Source of the DNA: a bacterium
GTDB taxonomy: Bacteria; Nitrospinota_A; UBA7883; JACRGQ01
Assembly: GCA_021815535.1 (NCBI GenBank)
Contig: JAKAGL010000019.1
Location: forward strand, 1-17,806
Direction of reading: 5' to 3'
Length of the DNA stretch: 17,806 nucleotides
Under the pieces are notes generated by a model, which did not search any database, was not told the origin of the DNA, and saw nothing but the letters and a program-made list of their open reading frames with translations. This document shows positions 1-6,680 of the stretch, in pieces. A program made the translations under genes and the position numbers. Numbering within the stretch: the first letter of the stretch is position 1; each line of letters opens with the position of its first letter.

Positions 1-573
1 GCATGCGGGTCTGCGGCATCCAATAATGCGGGGGATGGCGGCGGCAATGGCGGCGACGGCGGCGGGAATAATGAGGTCGAGGCGACATCGACCAATGAAA
101 CATCCCAAGCGGAGACCAGCAACAATAATACTGGCGAGCTGAACATCACGACCAACACCTCCAATACCACCAGCACCACCACGTCTACGGCAACTTCCAC
201 CACCACCACTACCGGCGGGCAGACCGCCGTTTATACGGTGGCGTTTACCGTCAGCGCGGCTCCGGCCACCATTACCTCCACCACCATACCGACCTTTACC
301 TGGGTTCCCGCTTCGGCTGCCTATAAAGTGTATGTGACGGCGGCCGGTTCAACCACCATCAAGTGGGGCCTTAAATGCGCCGCCGGAACCAACTGCATCA
401 ACAGCCCCGTGAACCTCGGCGATCAATCCGCCGCCGGTGCCGCGGCAACGGTTATCGGCACCACGCCGCAGGACACCACCCTGGCGGCCGGCGCCTATAA
501 CGTTGTAGTTGAAACCGCCAGCACCACCGGCACCATATCGCAGGCCGGATGGTCGGCATTCACCGTTCAATAA
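1..573 (+). CDS. Probable secreted lipoprotein with a Thr-rich linker and an FN3/Ig-like C-terminal domain (5' partial)
   Basis: The frame is open from the first base, so the gene begins outside the window; the GTG at 238 is internal. Of the 190 visible residues, the first are Ala-Cys-Gly-Ser. That fits the end of a lipobox, with Cys2 as the lipidated residue, but the signal peptide itself is not visible. Residues 8-24 are Gly/Asn/Asp-rich, and residues about 50-72 are almost only Thr, Ser and Asn, a flexible linker. Residues about 80-190 look like one beta-sandwich domain: a PTFTW-type strand followed by a YKVYV strand, and a final GAYNVVV strand with GWSAFTV, as in FN3/Ig-like modules of surface proteins. 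Cys126 and Cys132 could form a disulfide. The function is unknown. A role in surface binding or as an appendage is inference. A strong terminator follows directly. Confidence 0.7.
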   Translation, partial: ACGSAASNNAGDGGGNGGDGGGNNEVEATSTNETSQAETSNNNTGELNITTNTSNTTSTTTSTATSTTTTTGGQTAVYTVAFTVSAAPATITSTTIPTFTWVPASAAYKVYVTAAGSTTIKWGLKCAAGTNCINSPVNLGDQSAAGAAATVIGTTPQDTTLAAGAYNVVVETASTTGTISQAGWSAFTVQ

Positions 574-591
574 GTTCTCTACCTCCTTCCC

Positions 592-632
592 GCCCGCCGG
601 TTTTCCCCACTAGAAGCCGGCGGGCTTTTTTT
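592..632 (+). terminator. Rho-independent terminator after the lipoprotein gene
   Basis: A perfect 9-bp stem, GCCCGCCGG (592-600) with CCGGCGGGC (617-625), encloses a 16-nt loop. Seven T residues (626-632) follow directly. It lies 19 nt after the stop codon and points along the plus strand, so it ends the lipoprotein transcript. Confidence 0.93.
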
Positions 633-727
633 ACGCGCCGTGCGCGGGGCGAGGGGGGCCGGAGGGCGGAATTACAGAGCCACTGGGATGCCAAGAACCG
701 GCACATTGTCGATGCCCAAGCGCGGTT

Positions 728-748
728 TTCCCCTTTGAAAAAGGGGTA
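728..748. repeat. Small palindrome CCCCTTT-gaa-AAAGGGG
   Basis: This is a perfect 7-bp inverted repeat (730-736 with 740-746) around a 3-nt loop in the 230-bp gap between the convergent lipoprotein and lpxA genes. It resembles the short CCCCTTTGAAAAAGGGG palindromes scattered between genes in many genomes. It lacks a T-tract on either side, so it is a poor intrinsic terminator. I see no gene in 574-803. Confidence 0.5.
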
Positions 749-792
749 AGAGAGGGGCCTTCCTTCCACGGCCGCTTATCCGGCAGAGACGT

Positions 793-818
793 AAAAAAAG
801 GCGTTATTCTTCCGCCTC
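793..818 (-). terminator. Weak Rho-independent terminator overlapping the lpxA stop
   Basis: Read on the minus strand, GGCG (816-813) pairs with CGCC (803-800) around a 9-nt loop that contains the lpxA stop codon. Seven U residues (799-793) follow. One A-U and one G-U pair can extend the stem. The stem is short, so efficiency is uncertain. Confidence 0.45.
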
Positions 819-1601
819 GTCGTCCGTTTTTTTGCCCATGATAAAGCCCCGTTTGCTGGCATTGACAAAGTCGATGATCTTCCGCACATATCCGCTTTCG
901 TCCGGCAGGGCCGCCAGTTCCTGCCGTGCGGTTTTCAGGTTTCCCCGTTTTACAAAAAGGACCTTGAACGCCTGTTTTATTTCCGCGCGCGCTTTGTCGG
1001 AAAATCCCTTCCGCTTCAATCCCACCATGTTGAAGGTGCGGATGCGCGCGGGATTCCCCTGGGCCAGCATGTAGGGAACGACATCCTGCACGATGAGGGC
1101 CGCCCCCCCGATCATGGCGTATTCGCCGATCCGCACAAACTGGTGGATGCCGACCTGCCCGCCAATGATGACGTGGTCATTCACCGTTACATGGCCGGCA
1201 AGCCCGGAGTAGGTGGTGATGATCACATTGTTGCCGATGGCGCAGTCGTGCCCGATGTGCGTATTGGTCATGATCATGCAATCGTTCCCCACCGATGTCA
1301 CGCCGTTTTCGTCCTTGCCGCGGTGGATGGTGACCAGTTCCCGTATGTCGTTGTTTTGGCCGATGCTGACGAGGGAGGGAACCTCCTTCCAGTTCAGCAT
1401 CTGCGGGTTGCCGCCGATGAGAGATCCCGCGCCGATCCTCGTCCCTTCGCATATGCGCGCGTGATCCAGCCACGTTTGGGGGCCGATAACGCAGCGGGGC
1501 CCGATCTCGACGTTCGCGCCGATGACGGCGAAGGGGCCGACGGTGGCGGTGGCGTCTATGCGCGCGTCCTTGTGGATGATGGCCGAGGGATGAAGGCTCA
1601 T
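804..1601 (-). CDS. lpxA: UDP-N-acetylglucosamine O-acyltransferase LpxA
   Basis: LpxA transfers a 3-hydroxyacyl chain from acyl carrier protein to the 3-OH of UDP-GlcNAc, the first step of lipid A synthesis in the cytoplasm. The protein has 265 residues (E. coli 262). Hexapeptide repeats of the left-handed beta-helix run from about residue 8 to 185, and an alpha-helical tail follows (GLKRKGFS at 194-201). The HIGHDC motif places the catalytic His at 118, matching E. coli His125; HQF at 153-155 matches E. coli His160. Gly166 aligns with E. coli Gly173, the acyl-chain ruler. The frame runs upstream to 1679, but the ATG at 1601 is chosen because it gives the family N-terminus and overlaps the fabZ stop by four bases (ATGA), which indicates translational coupling. 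It is the last gene of lpxD-fabZ-lpxA. Confidence 0.97.
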   Translation of the reverse strand: MSLHPSAIIHKDARIDATATVGPFAVIGANVEIGPRCVIGPQTWLDHARICEGTRIGAGSLIGGNPQMLNWKEVPSLVSIGQNNDIRELVTIHRGKDENGVTSVGNDCMIMTNTHIGHDCAIGNNVIITTYSGLAGHVTVNDHVIIGGQVGIHQFVRIGEYAMIGGAALIVQDVVPYMLAQGNPARIRTFNMVGLKRKGFSDKARAEIKQAFKVLFVKRGNLKTARQELAALPDESGYVRKIIDFVNASKRGFIMGKKTDDEAEE

Positions 1602-2032
1602 TCGACGATACTCAACACGGCGGTGATCTCGGCTTTGCAGGCAAGTTCGTCTCCCACATGCGCGGTGCCCGTCAGCCACCAGATGCGCTGCCGGGTTTTC
1701 GTCACCTTCAACTCGAGGGTGAGCGTATCCCCCGGAACGACGGGGCGCTTGAATTTTGCGCCGTCGATGGCGGCGAAGAGCGGTATCTTCTTGCCGGGAA
1801 TGTCCTTGGCGCTTTTGATGGCGAGATACGCGGCGGCCTGCGCCATCGCCTCGATGATGAGTACGCCCGGCATGATCGGCTGTCCCGGGAAATGCCCGTT
1901 GAAGAACTGTTCATTAATGGTGACGTTCTTCACCGCCTTGACCTGTTCATTTTCCTTCATCTCCAGCACCCGGTCGATGAGAAGAAACGGGTAGCGGTGC
2001 GGGAGGGTTGCAATGATGTCATTGATGTCCAT
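1598..2032 (-). CDS. fabZ: 3-hydroxyacyl-[acyl-carrier-protein] dehydratase FabZ
   Basis: FabZ dehydrates 3-hydroxyacyl-ACP to trans-2-enoyl-ACP in type II fatty acid synthesis. It competes with LpxA and LpxD for 3-hydroxyacyl-ACP, so its place between their genes links membrane phospholipid and lipid A supply. The 144-residue protein is full length. It has the LPHRYPFLLIDR start (9-20), the hot-dog fold motif GHFPGQPIMPGVL (46-58) with catalytic His47, and the catalytic Glu61 in LIIEA. The ATG lies 6 nt after the lpxD stop. A purine-rich AAGGGG about 10 nt upstream, inside the end of lpxD, can act as ribosome binding site. Its stop overlaps the lpxA start by 4 nt. Confidence 0.97.
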   Translation of the reverse strand: MDINDIIATLPHRYPFLLIDRVLEMKENEQVKAVKNVTINEQFFNGHFPGQPIMPGVLIIEAMAQAAAYLAIKSAKDIPGKKIPLFAAIDGAKFKRPVVPGDTLTLELKVTKTRQRIWWLTGTAHVGDELACKAEITAVLSIVE

Positions 2033-2038
2033 GGACAG

Positions 2039-3040
2039 TTATTCCCCTTTCTTTTCAAGCGCCGCAAGGCGGCGCAATATTTCAGGACCGCGGCGGTAGG
2101 CCACTTCGGCCCGCCGCCAATCGTTGATCGGCATGGCATAGCCGCCGCCGTAGATGCCGGGGCCAATATCGCCGGTAACGCCGGTTTTTCCGGCGATGAA
2201 GGTGTTGTCGGCGATGGTGATGTGGTCGGCCACGCCGACCAGCCCGCCGATGGTGACGTTTTTCCCAATAATGACGGAACCGGCGATGCCGCATCCGGCG
2301 GCGATGACGGTGTGATCGCCGATAACGCAGTTATGGCCGATCTGCACCAGATTGTCGATCTTCACCCCGTCGCCGATGACCGTTTCATCCAGCATCGCCC
2401 GGTCAATACAGCTGTTGGCGCCGATCTCCACGTCGTCGCCGATCCGCACCCGGCCGATGTGCGCGACTTTGATCCGCCGCCCTTTTTCTCCCCCGAGGTA
2501 TTTGAAGCCGTCCGCCCCGATAACCGCACCGCCGTGGATGATCGCCCGCTTGCCGATAACGGCGTTGGGATAGACGGTGACGTGGGGATGGATGAGGCAA
2601 TCGTCGCCGATCTGCGTGTTTTCGCCGATGGAAACGGATTGATGGATGATGACGTTCTCCCCCACCCTTGCCCCCGCGCCAATGCCGGCGTAGGGGCCGA
2701 TGTGGCATCCGCGTCCCAGCGTTGCGTCTTTGTGGACGGTGGCCGTGGGATGGACGCCGGCTGGTTGACGCGTTGCCGGGTGCAAAGCGTCCATGACCAG
2801 CGCAAAGGCGATGTGCGTGTTTTTTACCTCGATAACGTCGATCCCTTCCAGTCTCATGCCGGGGGGAACAATTGCGCAGGCGGGACGGCGATCTTCGAGT
2901 TGCGGGACGAGTTTCTTGTTCTCAAGAAAAACGATGCTTCCGGGTCCGGCATTGGCGAGCGACGAGCAGCGGACGGCTTCGGCCGCCGGGTCGCCTACAA
3001 GCGTTCCCTTCACCAGCGCGGCGATTTCCTTTAATAACAT
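2039..3040 (-). CDS. lpxD: UDP-3-O-(3-hydroxyacyl)glucosamine N-acyltransferase LpxD
   Basis: LpxD adds the second (amide-linked) 3-hydroxyacyl chain to UDP-3-O-acyl-glucosamine, the third step of lipid A synthesis. The protein has 333 residues (E. coli 341). Residues 1-90 form the N-terminal uridine-binding domain. Residues about 96-295 are hexapeptide repeats of the left-handed beta-helix, and the rest is a C-terminal helix. QIGHNCVIG puts the catalytic His at 236 (E. coli His239). GADGF at 175-179 is also a family motif. It is the first gene of lpxD-fabZ-lpxA. The usual upstream bamA and skp/ompH genes are absent; instead a divergent radical SAM gene lies 80 bp away. No Shine-Dalgarno precedes the ATG, and a -10-like TACAAT ends 6 nt before it, suggesting a leaderless mRNA. 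Confidence 0.97.
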   Translation of the reverse strand: MLLKEIAALVKGTLVGDPAAEAVRCSSLANAGPGSIVFLENKKLVPQLEDRRPACAIVPPGMRLEGIDVIEVKNTHIAFALVMDALHPATRQPAGVHPTATVHKDATLGRGCHIGPYAGIGAGARVGENVIIHQSVSIGENTQIGDDCLIHPHVTVYPNAVIGKRAIIHGGAVIGADGFKYLGGEKGRRIKVAHIGRVRIGDDVEIGANSCIDRAMLDETVIGDGVKIDNLVQIGHNCVIGDHTVIAAGCGIAGSVIIGKNVTIGGLVGVADHITIADNTFIAGKTGVTGDIGPGIYGGGYAMPINDWRRAEVAYRRGPEILRRLAALEKKGE

Positions 3041-3046
3041 GGCGCC

Positions 3047-3052
3047 ATTGTA
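3047..3052 (-). promoter_or_regulatory. Putative -10 box of a leaderless lpxD promoter
   Basis: On the minus strand TACAAT ends 6 nt before the lpxD ATG, so transcription would start at or next to the A of the start codon. The nearest -35 at a 17-nt spacing is the weak TTTCCT (3075-3070). No Shine-Dalgarno sequence lies between. Confidence 0.5.
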
Positions 3053-3084
3053 TAGCGGCCCAAAAACAAAGGAAAGGGGCCGCC

Positions 3085-3113
3085 TTGCAACGGTGCGTTG
3101 ACGCGCTTACACT
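3085..3113 (+). promoter_or_regulatory. Putative sigma-70-type promoter of the radical SAM gene, leaderless
   Basis: TTGCAA (3085-3090, 4/6 match to the -35 consensus), a 17-nt spacer and TACACT (3108-3113, 4/6 match to the -10) end 7 nt before the ATG at 3121. The start of transcription would then fall on or beside the start codon. The GAGG at 3115-3118 is only 2 nt from the ATG, too close for a normal ribosome binding site. Confidence 0.55.
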
Positions 3114-3120
3114 TGAGGCG

Positions 3121-4560
3121 ATGACGCAAAAAATACTTTTCGTCGCGCCGCCGACAAACGCCACGAAACAGTTGACGCCCGACCTGGGCATCGGCTTTCT
3201 CGCGTCCGCCCTGCGCGATGCGGGGTTCGCCGCCGATTTTATCGACGTGCGGCGCGACCGGTTTTCGCGCGCGGCCTTTATCGAACGGCTGCGGCGCGAG
3301 CCGTACCTGTTCGTCGGGGTGAAGGTTTTTTCCACCTCCTTGCCGGAAGCGAACGAAGTGCTGAACGCCGTGCGTGAGGCGTTGCCGCAAACAAAAATAA
3401 TTATCGGCGGCCCCCACCCCACCTATGCGCCGGAAGACGCGCTGAAAAGCTGTCCCGCCGCCGATGTCGGCATTATCGGCGAAGGAGATACGGCGGTGGT
3501 GGCGCTTGCCCGCGCGTTTTCCCTGGGAGAGAGTGTCACTAACATCGAGGCGATCGCCTACCGCCGCGGCGGCATGATACAGGTGAACGGACGAAAATCG
3601 TTCCTCGATCTCGAGCGTCTGCCGCTGCCGGCGTGGGATCTCATCGATCCGCGCCGCTATGTGGGTCACGAAGACCTTTGGTTTTTCAGCAAAGGAAAAA
3701 TAACCGCGCCGATTTCGGTCGGCCGGGGCTGCCCGTTCAAATGCACTTTCTGTTCGGATTTCATCGTGGCGGGGCGCAACGTCCGCTACCGGCCCGTGGA
3801 AAAGGTGATGGACGAGATCGCCCTGCTGGTGAACGAATACGGCGTGGACGAGATACACCTCACCGATTCCATCTTCACCATCAACAAAAAATACGTCTAC
3901 TCCTTCTGCGAGAGCCTGCAAAAGCGGAACCTGAAAATCCACTGGGCAACTCCTTATGGAACGCGGCTGGATACGCTGGATGCGGAACTGTTGCGCGCGA
4001 TGGACCAGGCGGGTTGCTACGGCACTTCCGTCGGCATCGAGGCGGGCAGCGACCCGATGCTGGCCTTCATGAAGAAGGGGGTGACCGTGGCGCTGGTGGA
4101 AGAGAAGATCGCGCTCATCAAGGCCCACACCCGCTGGCTGGTGCAGGGGTTTTTCATACTCGGCTATCCCACCGAAACGCGCGAAACGATGCAGGCGTCA
4201 ATCGATCTGGCCTGCCGCCTGCCGCTGGATATGGCGGTCTTCGCGCCGTTCCGCGCCACGCCGGGAACGGAGGTTGCCGCCTACCTCGCCGCGAACGAGC
4301 CCGAATTCACACCCAAGTGGGGCAACCAAACGGTTGAACAGCTTGTCTATCACCCGCGCGGCATCGGCGTGGAAGAGTTGCAGCAGTGGCACCGCCGCGC
4401 GTACCGCGCCTTCTATTTCCGCCCGCAAGTGGCGTGGCGCTATCTGATGATGATACGTGGCAAAAAGGAGATACGGTTGCTCGCCACCAAATTCAAGAAC
4501 CGCATCTTCCGCCGCGCCTCCACCGAAGGGAACGCCGCATCCCCTCCCGTATGGGCCTAA
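3121..4560 (+). CDS. B12-binding-type radical SAM protein (BchE-like architecture)
   Basis: The 479-residue protein has the two-domain layout of cobalamin-dependent radical SAM enzymes. Residues about 4-135 are a Rossmann-like B12-binding domain (LGIGFLASALRDAG at 22-35, IIIGGPHPTYAPE at 93-105, GEGD at 120-123). It lacks the DxHxxG motif, as is usual for the BchE-type subgroup. Residues about 196-385 are the radical SAM barrel, with the iron-sulfur ligands Cys204, Cys208 and Cys211 in GCPFKCTFC and a SVGIEAGS strand at 303-310. The C-terminal 80 residues are basic. Such enzymes catalyse methylations or ring rearrangements, but the substrate cannot be read from sequence or neighbours. The frame is open upstream to 2872, but that stretch lies inside lpxD on the other strand, and homology begins at the ATG at 3121. 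It stands alone, divergent from lpxD and convergent with hisC. Confidence 0.88.
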   Translation: MTQKILFVAPPTNATKQLTPDLGIGFLASALRDAGFAADFIDVRRDRFSRAAFIERLRREPYLFVGVKVFSTSLPEANEVLNAVREALPQTKIIIGGPHPTYAPEDALKSCPAADVGIIGEGDTAVVALARAFSLGESVTNIEAIAYRRGGMIQVNGRKSFLDLERLPLPAWDLIDPRRYVGHEDLWFFSKGKITAPISVGRGCPFKCTFCSDFIVAGRNVRYRPVEKVMDEIALLVNEYGVDEIHLTDSIFTINKKYVYSFCESLQKRNLKIHWATPYGTRLDTLDAELLRAMDQAGCYGTSVGIEAGSDPMLAFMKKGVTVALVEEKIALIKAHTRWLVQGFFILGYPTETRETMQASIDLACRLPLDMAVFAPFRATPGTEVAAYLAANEPEFTPKWGNQTVEQLVYHPRGIGVEELQQWHRRAYRAFYFRPQVAWRYLMMIRGKKEIRLLATKFKNRIFRRASTEGNAASPPVWA

Positions 4561-4570
4561 CCCCCGTAGA

Positions 4571-4615
4571 CTTTTATTGAGAGAACCTTTTTGTAAAAAG
4601 GCTCTCTCAAAAAAG
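4571..4615. repeat. Long inverted repeat between convergent radical SAM and hisC genes
   Basis: GAGAGA (4579-4584) and CCTTTTT (4586-4592) pair with AAAAAGG (4595-4601) and TCTCTC (4603-4608) around a GT loop, with one mismatch. Outer TT/AA and CTTTT/AAAAG pairs extend the stem to about 20 bp with one bulged A (4576). In the RNA from either strand the U-rich arm lies 5' and the A-rich arm 3', so there is no terminal U-tract. It probably marks the 3' ends of both transcripts but is not a textbook terminator. Confidence 0.65.
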
Positions 4616-4617
4616 CT

Positions 4618-5676
4618 TTACGCGAGGATGGCGTACAGGGCGGATGCGAGGGCGGCCATTTCCGCATCGGTGCCGATGGTGATGCGCAGGAAATCGGACA
4701 GGCGGGGTTTGTTCCAGTAGCGCACGAGGATGTTTTTGGCGCGCAGTGCGTCGTACAGTTCCTGCCCGCCGTGACGCGGGTGGCGGGCGAATACGAAGTT
4801 TGTTTTTGAGGGGAGGACTTCGAACCCCAGTTTTTGCAGGGTGATAACCGTCTCTTCCCGCGTTTTGATGATGGCGGAGCGGCACTTTTCAAAATATTCC
4901 CTGTCGTCCATCGCGGCGGCGGCGCCGGCGATGGCAAGCCTGTCCATCGTGTATGAGTTGAACGAGTTTTTCACCGCCTCCATGCCGGTTATCAATTCGG
5001 CGTGGCCGACGGCGAAACCGGCGCGCAGCCCCGCCAGCGAGCGCGATTTTGAAAAAGTCTGCGTTACCAGCAGGTTCGGGTATTCGCCCACCAAGGGGAT
5101 CGCGCTCTCGCCGCCAAAATCGACGTATGCCTCGTCCACCAGCACCACCGTATCGGTGTTGCGTTTCAGCAGGGCGTCGATATCGGCTATCGGCGTGAAG
5201 CATCCGGTGGGGGCGTTCGGGTTGGGAAAGAGCACGCCGCCGTTCTGGGCCGGCGCGCGGGCAAGATCGATCTGCCAATCGCCGGTGATGGGAAAAGTTG
5301 TGAATGGCACGCCAAAAAGTTCGCAGTAGACCGGGTAGAAGCTGTAGGTGATATCGGGAAACACCAGCGGCAGTTTGTTGCGGAAGAACGCAAGGAACGC
5401 GACAGCCAACACCTCGTCCGACCCGTTCCCGGCAAAGACGTTTTCGGGCTTCACGCCGTAGTGGCGGGCGATGGCGGCTTTCATCGCGGATGCATCCGGG
5501 TCGGGATAGAGCCGCAGGCCGGCATCCGCCGCCTCTTTAATGGCGGCGATAACGCGCGGCGAGGGGGGATAGGGATTTTCGTTGGTGTTGAGCTTGATGA
5601 CGCTCCCCTCTTTCGGCTGTTCCCCCGGCACGTAGGGCTTGAGGGTTCGCAGTCCTTCGCTCCAAAATCTGTTCAT
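4618..5676 (-). CDS. hisC: Histidinol-phosphate aminotransferase HisC
   Basis: HisC is a PLP-dependent aminotransferase converting imidazole acetol phosphate and glutamate to histidinol phosphate and 2-oxoglutarate in histidine synthesis. The protein has 352 residues (E. coli 356). Visible motifs are KLNTNENPYPPSP (28-40), AGNGSDE for cofactor phosphate binding (82-88), NPNAPTG (152-158), DEAYVDF (181-187) and TFSKSRSLAGLRAG (207-220), with Lys210 as the PLP lysine and Arg218 near the phosphate. The frame runs on to 6099, but those extra residues are antisense to nothing and fall within the kinase gene in another frame; the ATG at 5676 gives the family N-terminus. It lies 50 nt downstream of the kinase gene, on the same strand, away from any other his gene. 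Some family members also act on aromatic amino acids, so substrate range is open. Confidence 0.95.
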   Translation of the reverse strand: MNRFWSEGLRTLKPYVPGEQPKEGSVIKLNTNENPYPPSPRVIAAIKEAADAGLRLYPDPDASAMKAAIARHYGVKPENVFAGNGSDEVLAVAFLAFFRNKLPLVFPDITYSFYPVYCELFGVPFTTFPITGDWQIDLARAPAQNGGVLFPNPNAPTGCFTPIADIDALLKRNTDTVVLVDEAYVDFGGESAIPLVGEYPNLLVTQTFSKSRSLAGLRAGFAVGHAELITGMEAVKNSFNSYTMDRLAIAGAAAAMDDREYFEKCRSAIIKTREETVITLQKLGFEVLPSKTNFVFARHPRHGGQELYDALRAKNILVRYWNKPRLSDFLRITIGTDAEMAALASALYAILA

Positions 5677-5684
5677 GGGGTGCA

Positions 5685-5690
5685 ATTGTA
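5685..5690 (-). promoter_or_regulatory. Putative -10 box of a leaderless hisC promoter
   Basis: On the minus strand TACAAT ends 8 nt before the hisC ATG, and the intervening bases contain no Shine-Dalgarno sequence. TTTCCC lies 17 nt upstream of the box but is a poor -35. If correct, hisC has its own promoter in the 50-nt gap after the kinase gene. Confidence 0.5.
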
Positions 5691-5726
5691 GCAATAGCGC
5701 GGAGCGGGGGAAAGAAACGTTTTGCG

Positions 5727-6467
5727 TTATGCCGCGGCCGGCGCGGGGGCGCCGGTTTTTTCCAGCGGCAACGTGATGAGGATGACCGCCCCCTGTTCGG
5801 TGGAGTTTTCCACGGCGATGGTTCCTCCGTGCTGATTTACGAAAAGGCGCGCGTTGTAAAGGCCCAGGCCGGAGCCGTTGAATACCCGGTTCGAGGCCAC
5901 GCTCCCCTGCTCGAAACGGCAAAATATTTTTTCCCGCTCTTCCGGCGCGATGCCGGGGCCGGTGTCGGCCACGCGGATCTCCACCTTGTTCTCCCGTTGC
6001 CTGGCGGAAAGGGTAACGGTACCCCCCGCCGGCGTGAATTTGAGGGCGTTGGAAATGAGGTTGTTGAATACATGGTGGCGCAGCCGCATCATGTCCCAAA
6101 AAACATGCGGCAATGGCGTCGACGTATCCACCGTAAGCCGGATATTTTTTGCCGCGGCTTCGTACTGGAAAATTCTGGCGGTTTCCAGCAGTTCATCAGC
6201 GAGGTCGGCAGTCCACGCCGGCTCAACGTGTTCCTTCCCCGCCTCCATTTTTCCCATGGCGAGGATGGTTTCGATGAGCACCAGCATTCCTTCCCCGGCG
6301 TTCACCATCCGCTCCACCATAAGGAGCCAATTGGGGTCGTGCGGCTTGTTCTTCATGTCGCGCAAGAGGAAGCGTGAACAGCCGATGATGGCGACCATCG
6401 GCGATTTCAGATCGTGGGTGACGATGGAGAGGCTGGCGTTCTGGCGTTCGAGCATTTCCTTGTTCAT
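5727..6467 (-). CDS. Sensor-less cytosolic histidine kinase (HisKA + HATPase_c)
   Basis: This 246-residue protein is only the catalytic core of a two-component histidine kinase. The H-box SIVTHDLKSPM has the phosphorylated His at 18. The N-box HHVFNNLISNALKF is at 131-144, the G1 box ADTGPGIA at 167-174, the F-box FCRFEQG at 182-188, and the G2 box GSGLGLYNA at 198-206, so it should be active. Only 17 residues precede the His. The frame stops a few codons upstream (TAA at 6500-6498) with no other start, so there is no sensor domain, PAS domain or membrane segment. No response regulator gene is next to it. A paired GGTTAAG repeat lies about 50 bp upstream of its start. Input must come from a partner protein or an unseen signal; this is inference. 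The ATG lacks a Shine-Dalgarno, and a TATCAT box ends 6 nt before it. Confidence 0.9.
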   Translation of the reverse strand: MNKEMLERQNASLSIVTHDLKSPMVAIIGCSRFLLRDMKNKPHDPNWLLMVERMVNAGEGMLVLIETILAMGKMEAGKEHVEPAWTADLADELLETARIFQYEAAAKNIRLTVDTSTPLPHVFWDMMRLRHHVFNNLISNALKFTPAGGTVTLSARQRENKVEIRVADTGPGIAPEEREKIFCRFEQGSVASNRVFNGSGLGLYNARLFVNQHGGTIAVENSTEQGAVILITLPLEKTGAPAPAAA

Positions 6468-6473
6468 GCCGCC

Positions 6474-6479
6474 ATGATA
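6474..6479 (-). promoter_or_regulatory. Putative -10 box of a leaderless kinase-gene promoter
   Basis: TATCAT (5/6 match to TATAAT) on the minus strand ends 6 nt before the ATG at 6467. No Shine-Dalgarno is present. A weak -35, TTAAAG (6501-6496), sits at a 16-nt spacing. Confidence 0.5.
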
Positions 6480-6510
6480 GGACGCGCCGGTGAAGCTTTA
6501 ATGGCCGTTT

Positions 6511-6528
6511 GGTTAAGCTATGGTTAAG
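6511..6528. promoter_or_regulatory. Direct repeat GGTTAAG-N4-GGTTAAG, possible response-regulator operator
   Basis: Two identical heptamers, 6511-6517 and 6522-6528, repeat with an 11-bp period, so both face the same side of the helix. This is the geometry of OmpR/PhoB-family response regulator sites. The pair lies in the divergent gap between the histidine kinase and DUF302 genes, centred about 52 bp upstream of the predicted kinase transcription start. The binding protein is unknown. Confidence 0.5.
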
Positions 6529-6618
6529 AAAACAGGGGTTATGTCCGTTCAGTGACGCCGGTTTTTGCGGGCCGGAACAGGATGCACAGCTATAGTAGAT
6601 GGCCGCTATTTTTTGGAG

Positions 6619-6673
6619 TACAATCATTCGTAAGGCAGGGTTCCGGGATCCATTGGCTTATTCACTGGAGGGG
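6619..6673 (+). promoter_or_regulatory. Possible -10 box and clear ribosome binding site of the DUF302 gene
   Basis: TACAAT at 6619-6624 is a plausible -10, though no good -35 sits 17 nt upstream. The strong Shine-Dalgarno GGAGGGG at 6667-6673 lies 7 nt before the ATG at 6681. That fixes the start and shows that this gene, unlike its divergent neighbour, has a conventional leader. Confidence 0.55.
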
Positions 6674-6680
6674 TTCTTTT

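Noticed and set aside
1599..1679. Upstream extension of lpxA
   Set aside because: It would overlap fabZ out of frame by 80 bp; the ATG at 1601 gives the conserved N-terminus and the usual 4-bp overlap.
1143..1994. Long plus-strand open frame across lpxA and fabZ
   Set aside because: It is antisense to clearly recognised genes, has no family resemblance, and reflects the low stop density of GC-rich coding DNA. The same applies to the frames at 1658-3034, 3031-4128 and 8568-9494.
2872..3120. Upstream extension of the radical SAM gene
   Set aside because: The extra codons lie inside lpxD on the opposite strand and show no domain similarity; the protein family begins at the ATG at 3121.
5677..6099. 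Upstream extension of hisC into the kinase gene
   Set aside because: The extra residues are an out-of-frame reading of the kinase gene, and HisC is already full length from 5676.
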